From positions 62,001 through 126,000 of the forward strand of contig NZ_CAKZHQ010000048.1 of NCBI RefSeq assembly GCF_936925435.1: a DNA stretch of 64,000 nucleotides. The letters run 5' to 3'. The number at the start of each line of letters is the position of its first letter. Positions within the stretch are counted from its first letter, which is position 1. Source of the stretch: an uncultured Ramlibacter sp. (GTDB taxonomy: Bacteria; Pseudomonadota; Gammaproteobacteria; Burkholderiales; Burkholderiaceae_C). The translations under genes and the position numbers were made by a program. This document shows, piece after piece, positions 1 to 9,535 of this stretch. The notes beneath the pieces are model-generated. The model had not been told where the DNA came from. It was given only the letters and a program-made list of their open reading frames with translations, and made no database searches.

Positions 1-158
1 TGCGAGAAGATGACCGTGTAGACCACGATCATCGCCAGCGGATTCAGGACGGTCCAGGCGGCGCCCAGCAGGGAGTTCTGGTAGCGCGACTGGAATTCGC
101 GCCGGACGCTACCGAGGATGAAACCGCGGTAGGCCCACAGGGACCGGAGCATGGCCAT
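1..158 (-). CDS. ABC-2 type polysaccharide export permease, N-terminal fragment (runs off left edge)
   Basis: Only the first 52 codons are present. The translation begins MAMLRSLWAYRGFILGSV and continues with REFQSRYQNSLLGAAW and then LNPLAMIVVYTVIF. This is the typical start of Wzm/KpsM-type permeases, which export lipid-linked O-antigen or capsule across the inner membrane: a cytosolic amphipathic N-terminus followed by the first membrane segment. The ATG at 158 shares its A with the TGA stop of the upstream manC-type gene, so the two are translationally coupled. An ATP-binding partner (Wzt-like) would be expected beyond the left edge. The family is well supported; the substrate is not visible. 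Confidence 0.85.
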   Translation of the reverse strand, partial: MAMLRSLWAYRGFILGSVRREFQSRYQNSLLGAAWTVLNPLAMIVVYTVIFS

Positions 159-1576
159 CAGGCGCGCCCATAGCTGTCTGCCAGGCGGACGATGTCATCC
201 TCGCCCAGATAGGTGCCGCATTGCACCTCGATGAGCACCAGTTCCTCGGTGCCGATGTTGGACAGGCGGTGCTTTTCCTTGAGCGGAATGTAGCGGTACT
301 GGCCGGGCTCGGTGCGCAGTTCCTTGTCGCCCACCTGCACCAGGCCGATCCCCTGCACGACCACCCAGTGCTCGGCGCGCTGGTGGTGGTACTGCAAGGA
401 GAGCGACTCCCCCGGCTTGACGGTGATGCGCTTGACCTTGTAGCCGGCCTCTTCCTTGAGCGTGGCGTAGCTGCCCCAGGGACGCTGCACGGCGGCGGGC
501 AGCTGGGTGCTCTCATGGCCGCGCGCCTTGAGTGCGTCCACCACCGACTTGATCTTCTGGGCCGAGTCCTTGTGGGCCACCAGCAGGGCGTCGGGCGTGT
601 CGACGATGACCAGGTCCTTGACGCCCACGGTCGCCACGACCTTGGGTCCGTGGCTCTCGACCTGCACATGCGTGCCCTGGGTGTCGACCGAGACCACGTC
701 GGCGGCGAAGGTGTTGCCGCTGGTGTCGGCGGTGTGCGCCTGCGACACGGCGGGCCAGGAGCCCACGTCGCTCCAGCCGAACTTGGCGGGGACCACGCTG
801 ACGTTGGCGGCCTTTTCCATCACCGCATAGTCGATGCTGATATCGGGCTGCAAGCCGAACACATGGGCGTCGAAGCGGGTCACATTGCCTTGGAGCGTGC
901 CGGACTTCAGGGCGTCGCGGGCCGCTGCCAATGCGTGTGGCGCATGCTGGGCCAGGGCGTCCACCATGGTCTGCGCCGTGAAGCAGAACATGCCGCTGTT
1001 CCAGTAATAGCGGCCGGTGGCCAGGTAGGCCTGGGCCGTCGGCAGGTCCGGCTTTTCGACAAAGCGCAGGACCGGCTGGCTCTGGCGCGTCACATGCTCG
1101 ACTTCCAGGTAGCCAAAGCCCGTGTCCGGGCCGGTGGGATGGATGCCGAAAACCACCAGCTGGCCCTTCAGGGCCAGTTCCGCCGCCTCCATGGCGCAGG
1201 CCACGAAGGCCGGTGTGTCCGGGATCAGGTGGTCGGCCGCGAGCACCACCATGACAGTGTCGGGGCCGTGGGTCTGCAGGCAGTGCAGGGCGGCCAGCGC
1301 GATCGCCGGGCCGGTATTGCGGCCCTTGGGCTCGAGCAGGAATTGCGTATGGGGCGGGTCGGCCAGCTGGTCGATCACGCCCTTGGTCAGGAACAGATGG
1401 TCCTGGTTGGTGATCACCAGAAGCTCGTCGGTGCCGCAGGCCTGGCCACGGCTGATGGCTTGCTCGAGCAGCGTGGGCCCACCCAGTTTCATGAATGGTT
1501 TGGGATAGGCCTGGCGCGAGACGGGCCACAGCCGGGTGCCTGCGCCTCCGGAAAGTACGACCGATACAAGCTTCAT
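158..1576 (-). CDS. manC: Mannose-1-phosphate guanylyltransferase / mannose-6-phosphate isomerase (bifunctional)
   Basis: The 472-residue product makes GDP-mannose from mannose-1-phosphate and GTP, and usually also interconverts fructose-6-P and mannose-6-P, supplying GDP-mannose for surface polysaccharide. The nucleotidyltransferase signature LSGGAGTRLWPVSR is at residues 8-21, followed by YPKPF. FVEKPD and YWNSGMF follow in the middle of the protein. The C-terminal ~110 residues form the cupin (type II isomerase) domain, with RPWGSY and PGESLSLQYHHQRAEHW. Length fits the AlgA/CpsB/ManC/XanB family. The gene is coupled to the export permease downstream and diverges from the sugar-phosphate transferase at 1710, which supports a role in O-antigen or exopolysaccharide synthesis. 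Confidence 0.93.
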   Translation of the reverse strand: MKLVSVVLSGGAGTRLWPVSRQAYPKPFMKLGGPTLLEQAISRGQACGTDELLVITNQDHLFLTKGVIDQLADPPHTQFLLEPKGRNTGPAIALAALHCLQTHGPDTVMVVLAADHLIPDTPAFVACAMEAAELALKGQLVVFGIHPTGPDTGFGYLEVEHVTRQSQPVLRFVEKPDLPTAQAYLATGRYYWNSGMFCFTAQTMVDALAQHAPHALAAARDALKSGTLQGNVTRFDAHVFGLQPDISIDYAVMEKAANVSVVPAKFGWSDVGSWPAVSQAHTADTSGNTFAADVVSVDTQGTHVQVESHGPKVVATVGVKDLVIVDTPDALLVAHKDSAQKIKSVVDALKARGHESTQLPAAVQRPWGSYATLKEEAGYKVKRITVKPGESLSLQYHHQRAEHWVVVQGIGLVQVGDKELRTEPGQYRYIPLKEKHRLSNIGTEELVLIEVQCGTYLGEDDIVRLADSYGRA

Positions 1577-1709
1577 GAGGTGCTGGTCCCTGGGGTTCGT
1601 GGACCGGGCATTTTAGCTGCGGCCCAGGCGCCGGGGCCCGGGACCGGGCTGCGGCCGCTGCGCGATGCGAGAATAGAGCCCATAACAACTACGAACAGAG
1701 AGACAGGCA

Positions 1710-3736
<2,027 letters not shown>

Positions 3737-3744
3737 GCACAAGC

Positions 3745-4446
3745 ATGCGCCTGCTCCTGGTCGAGGACGATGTGATGGTGGCCAGCGGCATCAAGCTGGG
3801 GCTGTCGGACGCCGGCTACGCGGTCGACTGGCTGGGCAGCGGCGAGCGCGCCGAAGAGGTGCTGCGCACCGAGGTCTTCGACGCCGCCATCATCGACATC
3901 GGCCTGCCGGGTGTGGACGGCCTGGAGCTGACGCGCCGGCTGCGCCGCCCGGAGATGGCCAGCCACGCCATGCCGGTGCTGATCCTGACGGCGCGCGATG
4001 CCCTGCACGACCGGGTCCAGGGCCTGGACCTGGGCGCCGACGACTACATGGTCAAGCCCTTCGAGCTGCCTGAGCTGCTGGCCCGGCTGCGCGCACTGCT
4101 GCGCCGCTCGCAGGCCGCCACCACGGCGGTGCTGAGCTTCGGCCCGATCGAGCTGGACACGGCCAACCGCCGCGCCGCCGCCCGCCGTGGCGGCCAGCTG
4201 ACGCCGATCGAGCTGGGCCCGCGCGAGTGGACCGTCATGGAGTACCTGCTGATCCACGCGCCCAAGCCGGCCAGCAAGGACAAGCTGCTGCAGGCCCTGA
4301 CCGGCTGGGACAAGGAGATCACACCCAACGCGGTCGAGGTCTACATCTCTCGCCTGCGCGGCAAGCTCGAGCCGCACGGCGTGGCCTTGCGCTCCATCCG
4401 CGGTTTCGGCTACAGGCTGGAGCTGCAAGACGGCTCCGCGCCTTGA
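3745..4446 (+). CDS. OmpR-family response regulator (QseB/TctD-like)
   Basis: A 233-residue DNA-binding response regulator. The receiver domain shows the acidic pair D8/D9, phosphoacceptor D51 in IIDIGLPG, the TARD switch region and VKPF lysine. The C-terminal winged helix ends with the usual VEVYISRLRGKL and IRGFGYRLE. It starts 8 bp after argB and probably shares transcripts with it. Its partner kinase begins 185 bp downstream, beyond two hairpin-forming tandem repeats that may reduce kinase expression relative to the regulator (inference). The QseB/PmrA/TctD subgroup is assigned by overall resemblance; the signal is unknown. Confidence 0.92.
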   Translation: MRLLLVEDDVMVASGIKLGLSDAGYAVDWLGSGERAEEVLRTEVFDAAIIDIGLPGVDGLELTRRLRRPEMASHAMPVLILTARDALHDRVQGLDLGADDYMVKPFELPELLARLRALLRRSQAATTAVLSFGPIELDTANRRAAARRGGQLTPIELGPREWTVMEYLLIHAPKPASKDKLLQALTGWDKEITPNAVEVYISRLRGKLEPHGVALRSIRGFGYRLELQDGSAP

Positions 4447-4447
4447 G

Positions 4448-4608
4448 CGCCGACGGGCCGCCCCTAGGCGCGAAGGCCCCCTCGGGGGGCAGCGAGCCAC
4501 ACGCAGTGGGCGAGCGTGGGGGCACTTTTCACGCCGACGGGCCGCCCCCAGGCGCGAAGGCCCCCTCGGGGGGCGGCGAGCCACACGCAGTGGGCGAGCG
4601 TGGGGGCT
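4448..4608. repeat. Tandem pair of a ~77-bp REP-like hairpin element between regulator and kinase genes
   Basis: Two nearly identical copies lie head to tail with an 84-bp period (4448-4524 and 4532-4608). They differ at a few positions, for example CCCCTAGG versus CCCCCAGG. Each carries a strong hairpin with GCCCCC pairing to GGGGGC across a TC loop, followed by a shared CACACGCAGTGGGCGAGCG. A third, inverted and more diverged copy is at 34483-34560. The element occupies non-coding space between a regulator/kinase pair whose genes would otherwise be nearly adjacent. I take it to be a REP-type dispersed repeat. Confidence 0.85.
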
Positions 4609-4631
4609 CATTTGCCGGCGGTCGCGGCCGC

Positions 4632-6011
4632 ATGCTCAGTGCGCTGCGCTGGCGCCTGCTGGTGATGCTGATCTCGCCGCTGCTGCTGCTGGCCCTGCTC
4701 AACGCCTGGTTCGACTACCGCTCGGCCGACAACATCGCCGCCCAACAGGACCAGCGCCTGCTGGCCTTGTTGCCGCTGCTGGCCGACTCGGTCATCGGCG
4801 ACGGTGCCCAGTCCAGTGACCCGCCGCTGCTGCTGATGGTGCCGGTGGTGGAGGAGTTCCTCAAGGACAGGCCCGGCTTCGCGGCCTACGCGGTGATCGA
4901 CCCGGACGGCAAGGTGCTCCATGGCGAGCCCTGGCTGGCCGGCCTGGTGCCGACCACGCGGGAGCCGGAGTTCCACAGCGAGGAGAACCTGGGCGTGACC
5001 TGGCGCATCGTGCGCCAGCGCCAGCAGACGGTGATCGGCGAGGTGGTGGTGGCCCTGGCCGACGGCTCCGACCCGCGCCAGCAGTGGGCCCGCTCCATCC
5101 TGCTCAAGGTGCTGCTGCCCAACCTGGTGTTGATCGCGCTGGCCGCCTCTGCCGTCGGTTGGGCGGTCGAACGCGCGCTGCGGCCGCTGCTGGCCCTGAA
5201 GGAGGCGGTGGAGCGGCGCTCGCCGCGCGACCTCTCGGCCATCGACGAGCATGCCTCGCCCGAAGAAGTGCGGCCGCTGGTGGCTTCGCTCAACCGCTTG
5301 TTCGGCACCGTCAACGCCCAGGCCGAGAGCCAGCGCCGCTTCGTCGCCGACGCCGCCCACCAGCTGCGCACGCCGCTGGCCGGCCTGCAGTCCCAGGTCG
5401 AGGCCTGGGCCCAGGCGGCGGGCAACGCCGGCTCGGCCGACGGCACCATCCGACTGACCATCGCCGAGGTCGGCCGGCTGCGCGGCGCAACGCGCCGCAC
5501 CTCGCAGCTGGCCAACCAGCTGCTGGCCCTGTCGCGCGCCGACGCCCGTGCCATGCAGGCCCAGCCGGTGCAGCGGATCGACCTGAAGGATCTGTGCGAG
5601 GCGCTGCTGCAGGAGCACCTGGATGCCGCCACCGCCAAGCGCATCGACCTGGGCCTGGACGTGCAGGCCACGCCGGCGATGGGCCATGAATGGCTGCTGC
5701 GCGAGCTGCTGGCAAACCTGGTGGACAACGCCGTGAAGTACACGCCCGAAGGTGGCACCGTCACCATCCGCTGCGGCCTGCGCAGCGGCCAGCCCTTCCT
5801 GGAAGTGGAGGACGACGGCCCGGGCGTGGCGCCGCAGGAGCGCGCGCGCGTGCTCGAGCGCTTCTACCGCGTGCAAGGCACGCAGGGCGAGGGCAATGGC
5901 CTGGGCCTGGCCATTGCCGACGAGATCGCGCGGGTGCACCACAGCCAGCTGGAGGTGCGCTCCGGCGCGCTCGGGCGTGGGCTGAAGGTCTCGCTGCTGT
6001 TGCCGGGGTAA
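4632..6011 (+). CDS. Two-component sensor histidine kinase (TctE/QseC-like)
   Basis: An inner-membrane sensor kinase of 459 residues. The first membrane segment is at about residues 8-24 and the second around 155-180, with a periplasmic sensor region between them that resembles the 2CSK_N type. The phosphoacceptor is H243 in AHQLRTPLAGL. The N box LLANLVDNAVKYTPEGG, the G1 box VEDDGPGV, the F box RFYR and the G2 box GNGLGLAI follow. It should phosphorylate the regulator at 3745-4446. The frame is open far upstream through the repeat; ATG 4632 is chosen because the hydrophobic N-terminus starts just after it. Confidence 0.92.
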   Translation: MLSALRWRLLVMLISPLLLLALLNAWFDYRSADNIAAQQDQRLLALLPLLADSVIGDGAQSSDPPLLLMVPVVEEFLKDRPGFAAYAVIDPDGKVLHGEPWLAGLVPTTREPEFHSEENLGVTWRIVRQRQQTVIGEVVVALADGSDPRQQWARSILLKVLLPNLVLIALAASAVGWAVERALRPLLALKEAVERRSPRDLSAIDEHASPEEVRPLVASLNRLFGTVNAQAESQRRFVADAAHQLRTPLAGLQSQVEAWAQAAGNAGSADGTIRLTIAEVGRLRGATRRTSQLANQLLALSRADARAMQAQPVQRIDLKDLCEALLQEHLDAATAKRIDLGLDVQATPAMGHEWLLRELLANLVDNAVKYTPEGGTVTIRCGLRSGQPFLEVEDDGPGVAPQERARVLERFYRVQGTQGEGNGLGLAIADEIARVHHSQLEVRSGALGRGLKVSLLLPG

Positions 6012-6111
6012 GCGCGCACTTGGCGTGCAGGCCGCGTGTTGGCGCTGCGGCCCTGGAGAAAACCCTGAGCAGCGGTGTGCGAGAATCAATTCCACACACT
6101 TTTTGCCCACC

Positions 6112-6747
6112 ATGCCCGACGCCGAACTCAGCACCCCTGATTCCCCTGCCGCCGCGGAACCTGTAGCGCCGGTGCGCAAGCGCCCCAAACCGGGCGAGCG
6201 CCGTGTCCAGATCCTGCAGGCGCTGGCGACCATGCTGGAGCAGCCTGGTGCCGAGCGCGTCACCACCGCCGCCCTGGCGGCCCGGCTGGAAGTGAGTGAG
6301 GCCGCCCTGTACCGCCACTTCGCCAGCAAGGCCCAGATGTTCGAGGGCCTGATCGAGTTCATCGAGCAGAGCGTGTTCAGCCTGGTCAACCAGATCATGG
6401 AGCGTGAGCAGGCCGCCAACGAGCAGGCCGCCCGCATCGTCGCCATGCTGCTGCAGTTCGCCGAGAAGAACCCCGGCATGACCCGGGTGATGGTGGGCGA
6501 CGCCCTGGTGTTCGAGAACGAGCGCCTGCAACAGCGCATGAACCAGTTCTTCGACAAGATCGAGTCCACCCTCAAGCAGAGCCTGCGCAGCGCCGTCGAA
6601 GGCTCGACCACGCCCAGCGTGGACGCCCAGGTGCGCGCCTCGCTGCTCACCGCCTTTGTGGTGGGACGGTTGCAACGCTTCGCCCGCTCGGGCTTCAAGC
6701 GCATCCCGTCCGAGCACCTGGAAGCCAGCCTGGCCCAGATGCTCTGA
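6112..6747 (+). CDS. slmA: Nucleoid occlusion factor SlmA (TetR-fold)
   Basis: A 211-residue TetR-fold protein matching SlmA, which binds specific chromosomal sites and inhibits FtsZ assembly over the nucleoid. After a proline/alanine-rich N-terminus, the sequence GERRVQILQALATMLEQ leads into the helix-turn-helix with VSEAALYRHFASKAQMFEGL. FAEKNPGMTRVMVGDAL and the C-terminal GRLQRFARSGFKR are typical of the family. ATG 6112 gives the usual SlmA length; upstream in-frame starts would add about 29 unconserved residues. Location beside argB is, from memory, common in related betaproteobacteria. Confidence 0.93.
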   Translation: MPDAELSTPDSPAAAEPVAPVRKRPKPGERRVQILQALATMLEQPGAERVTTAALAARLEVSEAALYRHFASKAQMFEGLIEFIEQSVFSLVNQIMEREQAANEQAARIVAMLLQFAEKNPGMTRVMVGDALVFENERLQQRMNQFFDKIESTLKQSLRSAVEGSTTPSVDAQVRASLLTAFVVGRLQRFARSGFKRIPSEHLEASLAQML

Positions 6748-6778
6748 GCCGGCCGGGCTTGCGCCTGCTCTCTTTTCA

Positions 6779-6820
6779 GTAGCTGCTCAGGCCCATTCCA
6801 CGGGGCCTGGAGCCTCTTCA
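6779..6820 (+). repeat. Dispersed ~60-bp repeat (AGTAGCTGCT type), inverted repeat between convergent genes
   Basis: The sequence begins AGTAGCTGCT and contains a 7-bp inverted repeat, CAGGCCC at 6788-6794 and GGGCCTG at 6803-6809, followed by GAGCCTCTTC. It lies between the ends of convergent slmA and the Ldh-type gene. It resembles other copies of the same family in this window (30025-30069, 32026-32076, 41654-41718 and others). It could form a hairpin in both transcripts, but no T-run follows, so I do not call it an intrinsic terminator. Confidence 0.55.
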
Positions 6821-7879
6821 GGCACTAATTTCGGTGCCCACCTTGGCGCCGGCCGCGACGATCTCGGCCCAGGTGGCGTCATCGACCACGATGCCTTCGC
6901 GCGCGCGCTGGGCCCGCATGCGGCGCTCGGGCTCACCGGCGAACTGCACGCCGTCGTGGCCGGGCGCGGCCGGGCTCTGGCGCAGCCAGTCGATGAAGGC
7001 CAGCGACTCCTGCTCGAAGCTGGCCTGGGTGCCCAGTTTGGCCGGATCGACCAGGATGGTGAGCATGCCGTTGATGACGGCGCGCGCGTTGTCGGCCGGT
7101 CGGTGCCAGGTGCCGCTGCCGGTGAGCGCGCCACCCAGCAGCTCGCAGGCCACGGCCATGCCATAGCCCTTGTGCTCGCCGAAGGCCATCAGGGCGCCGT
7201 ACAGGCCGCTGGGCTGGGGCACGACCACCACGCCGGGGTCGTCGGTGGGGCGGCCCTGGTCGTCGATCAGGTAGCCTGGCTCGATGCGCTTGCCCTCATT
7301 GTGGGCAACACGCATCTTGCCCTGCGCCACGCGGCTGGTGGCGAAGTCGAGCACGAAGGGTTCCTTGCCGGCCAGCGGTACGCCGATGCAGCAGGGGTTG
7401 GTGCCGTAGCGGCCGTCGCCGCCGCCCCAGGGGGCGACCACCGGGCGCGACTGCACGTTGACGAAGTGGATGGAGACCAGGCCTTGTGCCACCGCCATTT
7501 CGGCGAAGTGGCCGATGCGGCCCAGATGGTGGGCGTTGGCCAGGGCCAGGATGCAGCTGCCGGTCTGTCTGGCGCGCGCCATGCCCAGCTCCATGGCCTG
7601 GGTGCCCACGATCTGGCCGTAGCCGCGCTGGCCGTCCAGGCTGAGCATGCTGCCTGCGTCGAGCAGGGTGCGCGTGCCGGTGTTGGGCGTGAGCCCGCCT
7701 TCGAGCACCGCGTCCACATAGCGCGGCACCATGCCCACGCCGTGCGAGTCGTGGCCGCTCAGATTGGCCAGCACCAGGTTGGCGGCGACCGCCTGCGCTT
7801 CCTCGGGAAGACTGCCTGCTGCTATCAAAATGCGAGCTACGCGGGCAGTGAGTTCGGGGGCTTGAAGTGTTTTTGGCAT
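6818..7879 (-). CDS. Ldh-family (malate/L-lactate/ureidoglycolate-type) NAD(P) dehydrogenase
   Basis: A 353-residue member of the Ldh_2 fold, unrelated to classical lactate dehydrogenases. Family features are GHDSHGVGMVPRYV near residue 43, ANAHHLGRIGHFAE, APWGGGDGRYGTNP and the C-terminal EHKGYGMAVACELLGGALTG. The family oxidises or reduces 2-hydroxy acids, including L-lactate, malate, ureidoglycolate and diketogulonate. It is the last gene of the minus-strand GntR-TRAP-dehydratase unit. If the pathway ends in pyruvate plus L-lactate, this enzyme could oxidise lactate (inference). Codons near the 5' end overlap a dispersed repeat copy at 7818-7840. Confidence 0.88.
   Translation of the reverse strand: MPKTLQAPELTARVARILIAAGSLPEEAQAVAANLVLANLSGHDSHGVGMVPRYVDAVLEGGLTPNTGTRTLLDAGSMLSLDGQRGYGQIVGTQAMELGMARARQTGSCILALANAHHLGRIGHFAEMAVAQGLVSIHFVNVQSRPVVAPWGGGDGRYGTNPCCIGVPLAGKEPFVLDFATSRVAQGKMRVAHNEGKRIEPGYLIDDQGRPTDDPGVVVVPQPSGLYGALMAFGEHKGYGMAVACELLGGALTGSGTWHRPADNARAVINGMLTILVDPAKLGTQASFEQESLAFIDWLRQSPAAPGHDGVQFAGEPERRMRAQRAREGIVVDDATWAEIVAAGAKVGTEISA
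7818..7840 (-). repeat. Dispersed GATAGC-type repeat fragment inside a coding region
   Basis: Read on the minus strand, this stretch is GTAGCTCGCATTTTGATAGC, matching the head of the dispersed family seen at 30025-30069 and 12553-12600. It lies in frame within codons of the N-terminal helix of the Ldh-type dehydrogenase (encoding the ARILIAAG region). Similarity is short, so the assignment is tentative. Confidence 0.4.
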
Positions 7880-7908
7880 GAAATTCTCGGCGGGGCGATG
7901 CTACGGGC

Positions 7909-9435
7909 TTACATCACGGCGCCGACCTGCCAGGGCACGAACTCGTTCTGGCCGTAGCCATGCTGCTCGCTCTTGGACAGTTCGCCCGAGGCGGTGGCCA
8001 GCACCAGCTCGAAGATGCGCTGGCCCATCTCCTGCACCGAGGCCTGGCCGTCGATGATTTCGCCGCAGTTGATGTCCATGTCCTCTTCCTGCTTGCGCCA
8101 CAGCGCGCTGTTGGTCGCCAGCTTGAGGGACGGCGAGGGCGCGCAGCCGTAGGCCGAGCCGCGGCCGGTGGTAAAGCAGATCATGTTGGCGCCGCCCGCC
8201 ACCTGGCCGGTGGCGCTGACCGGGTCGTAGCCCGGCGTGTCCATGTAGACGAAGCCGTGCGCCGTCACCGGCTCGGCGTACTCGTAGACCGCTTCCAGAT
8301 TGGTGGTGCCGCCCTTGGCCACCGCGCCCAGGGATTTCTCCAGGATGGTGGTCAGGCCGCCGGCCTTGTTGCCCGGCGAGGGGTTGTTGTTCATCTCGCC
8401 CTCGTTGATCTCGGTGTAGCGCTCCCACCAGCGGATGCGCTCGATCAGTTTTTCGCCGACCTCGCGCTTGACGGCGCGGCGCGTCAGCAGGTGCTCGGCG
8501 CCATAGACCTCAGGCGTCTCCGACAGGATGGCCGTGCCGCCATGGGCCACCAGCAGGTCCACCGCCGCGCCCAGGGCCGGGTTGGCGCTGATGCCCGAGT
8601 AGCCGTCCGAGCCGCCGCATTGCAGGCCGATGGTGATGTGGGCCACGCTGCAGGGCTCGCGCTGGACGTCGTTGGCGCGCGGCAGCATCTCCTTGATCAG
8701 GGCGATGCCCTTCTCCACGGTCTTGCGCGTGCCGCCGGTGTCCTGGATGTTGAAGACCTTGAGCGTGTCGCCCTCGCGCAGGCTGGAGTGGGCCAGCCAG
8801 GCGTTGATCTGGTTGGCCTCGCAGCCCAGGCCGACGACCAGCACGCCCCAGAAGTTGGCATGGGTGGCATAGCCGGCCAGCGTGCGCTCCAGGATCTGCA
8901 TGCCCATGCCTTCGGTGTCCATGCCACAGCCCGTGCCGTGGGTCAGGGCCACCACGCCGTCGACGTTGGGGAAGTCCTTCAACGCGGCGGGATTGCTCTG
9001 GCGCGAGAAGTGGTCGGCAATCGCCCGCGCGGCGGTGGCCGAGCAGTTCACGCTGGACAGGATGCCGATGTAGTTGCGCGTCGCCACGCGGCCATCGCCG
9101 CGCTGGATGCCCATGAACGTGGCCTCTTTCTTGGGCGGCTGCGGCTTGACGTCGGCGCCAAAGGCGTAGTCGCGTTCGAAGTCGCCCTTGTTGGTGCCCA
9201 TGTCCAGGTTGTGCGTGTGCACGTGCTCGCCGGCGACAATGGGCTTGCTGGCAAAACCGATGATCTGGTTGTAGCGCCGCACCGGCTCGCCGGCGGCGAT
9301 GGCATGCGTGGCGACCTTGTGGCCCGGCGGGATCAGGCCCTTGATGGTGACGTTCTCGGCCTGCGTGCCGCCGACAAGCTGGGAGCGGGCGATGAGCACA
9401 TCATCGGCGGGGTGCAATCTGATGAATGGGGTCAT
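7909..9435 (-). CDS. UxaA/GarD-family (altronate-type) sugar-acid dehydratase
   Basis: A 508-residue single-chain dehydratase with an N-terminal SAF domain (HPADDVLIA, IPPGHKVATHAI) joined to the large UxaA domain. Iron-binding-type motifs are visible: HGTGCGM, GLGCEANQ, GLQCGGSDGYSGI and the FTTGRGSAYGCAPSP loop. The family dehydrates aldonic or aldaric acids to 2-keto-3-deoxy acids. Some members are known to act on L-fuconate, D-arabinonate or related acids rather than altronate, which would suit the neighbouring SDR and FAH genes. ATG 9435 is chosen because the SAF domain begins there and GAGAG lies upstream. No uxaB or uxaC is nearby, which argues against classical hexuronate catabolism. 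Confidence 0.87.
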   Translation of the reverse strand: MTPFIRLHPADDVLIARSQLVGGTQAENVTIKGLIPPGHKVATHAIAAGEPVRRYNQIIGFASKPIVAGEHVHTHNLDMGTNKGDFERDYAFGADVKPQPPKKEATFMGIQRGDGRVATRNYIGILSSVNCSATAARAIADHFSRQSNPAALKDFPNVDGVVALTHGTGCGMDTEGMGMQILERTLAGYATHANFWGVLVVGLGCEANQINAWLAHSSLREGDTLKVFNIQDTGGTRKTVEKGIALIKEMLPRANDVQREPCSVAHITIGLQCGGSDGYSGISANPALGAAVDLLVAHGGTAILSETPEVYGAEHLLTRRAVKREVGEKLIERIRWWERYTEINEGEMNNNPSPGNKAGGLTTILEKSLGAVAKGGTTNLEAVYEYAEPVTAHGFVYMDTPGYDPVSATGQVAGGANMICFTTGRGSAYGCAPSPSLKLATNSALWRKQEEDMDINCGEIIDGQASVQEMGQRIFELVLATASGELSKSEQHGYGQNEFVPWQVGAVM

Positions 9436-9488
9436 GGATTCTCTCGTTCGTGGGTCACCGTGGAACCGGCTTTGCCGGGCCACTGGTG

Positions 9489-9535
9489 GCGCCCCCTTGA
9501 GGGGGAGGCGCCGCAGGCGCTTCGGGGGTGGGCCA
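9489..9535. repeat. REP-like hairpin element (CCCCCTTGAGGGGG type)
   Basis: The 100-bp gap between dctM and the dehydratase gene holds CCCCCTTGAGGGGG, then GGCGCCGCAGGCGC, then TTCGGGGGTGG. A related copy sits at 11578-11624 between dctP and dctQ. Two such hairpins inside one operon could set relative expression of its genes (inference). Confidence 0.7.

Noticed and set aside
4448..4608. Possible CRISPR array
   Set aside because: Only two units, no spacers of regular size between short repeats and no cas genes; it is a tandem copy of a hairpin element.
4227..4631. Open frame running from the response regulator region through the repeats into the kinase, suggesting a fusion or longer kinase
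   Set aside because: It is in a different frame from the regulator and translates repeats into low-complexity sequence; the kinase's hydrophobic N-terminus starts right after ATG 4632.
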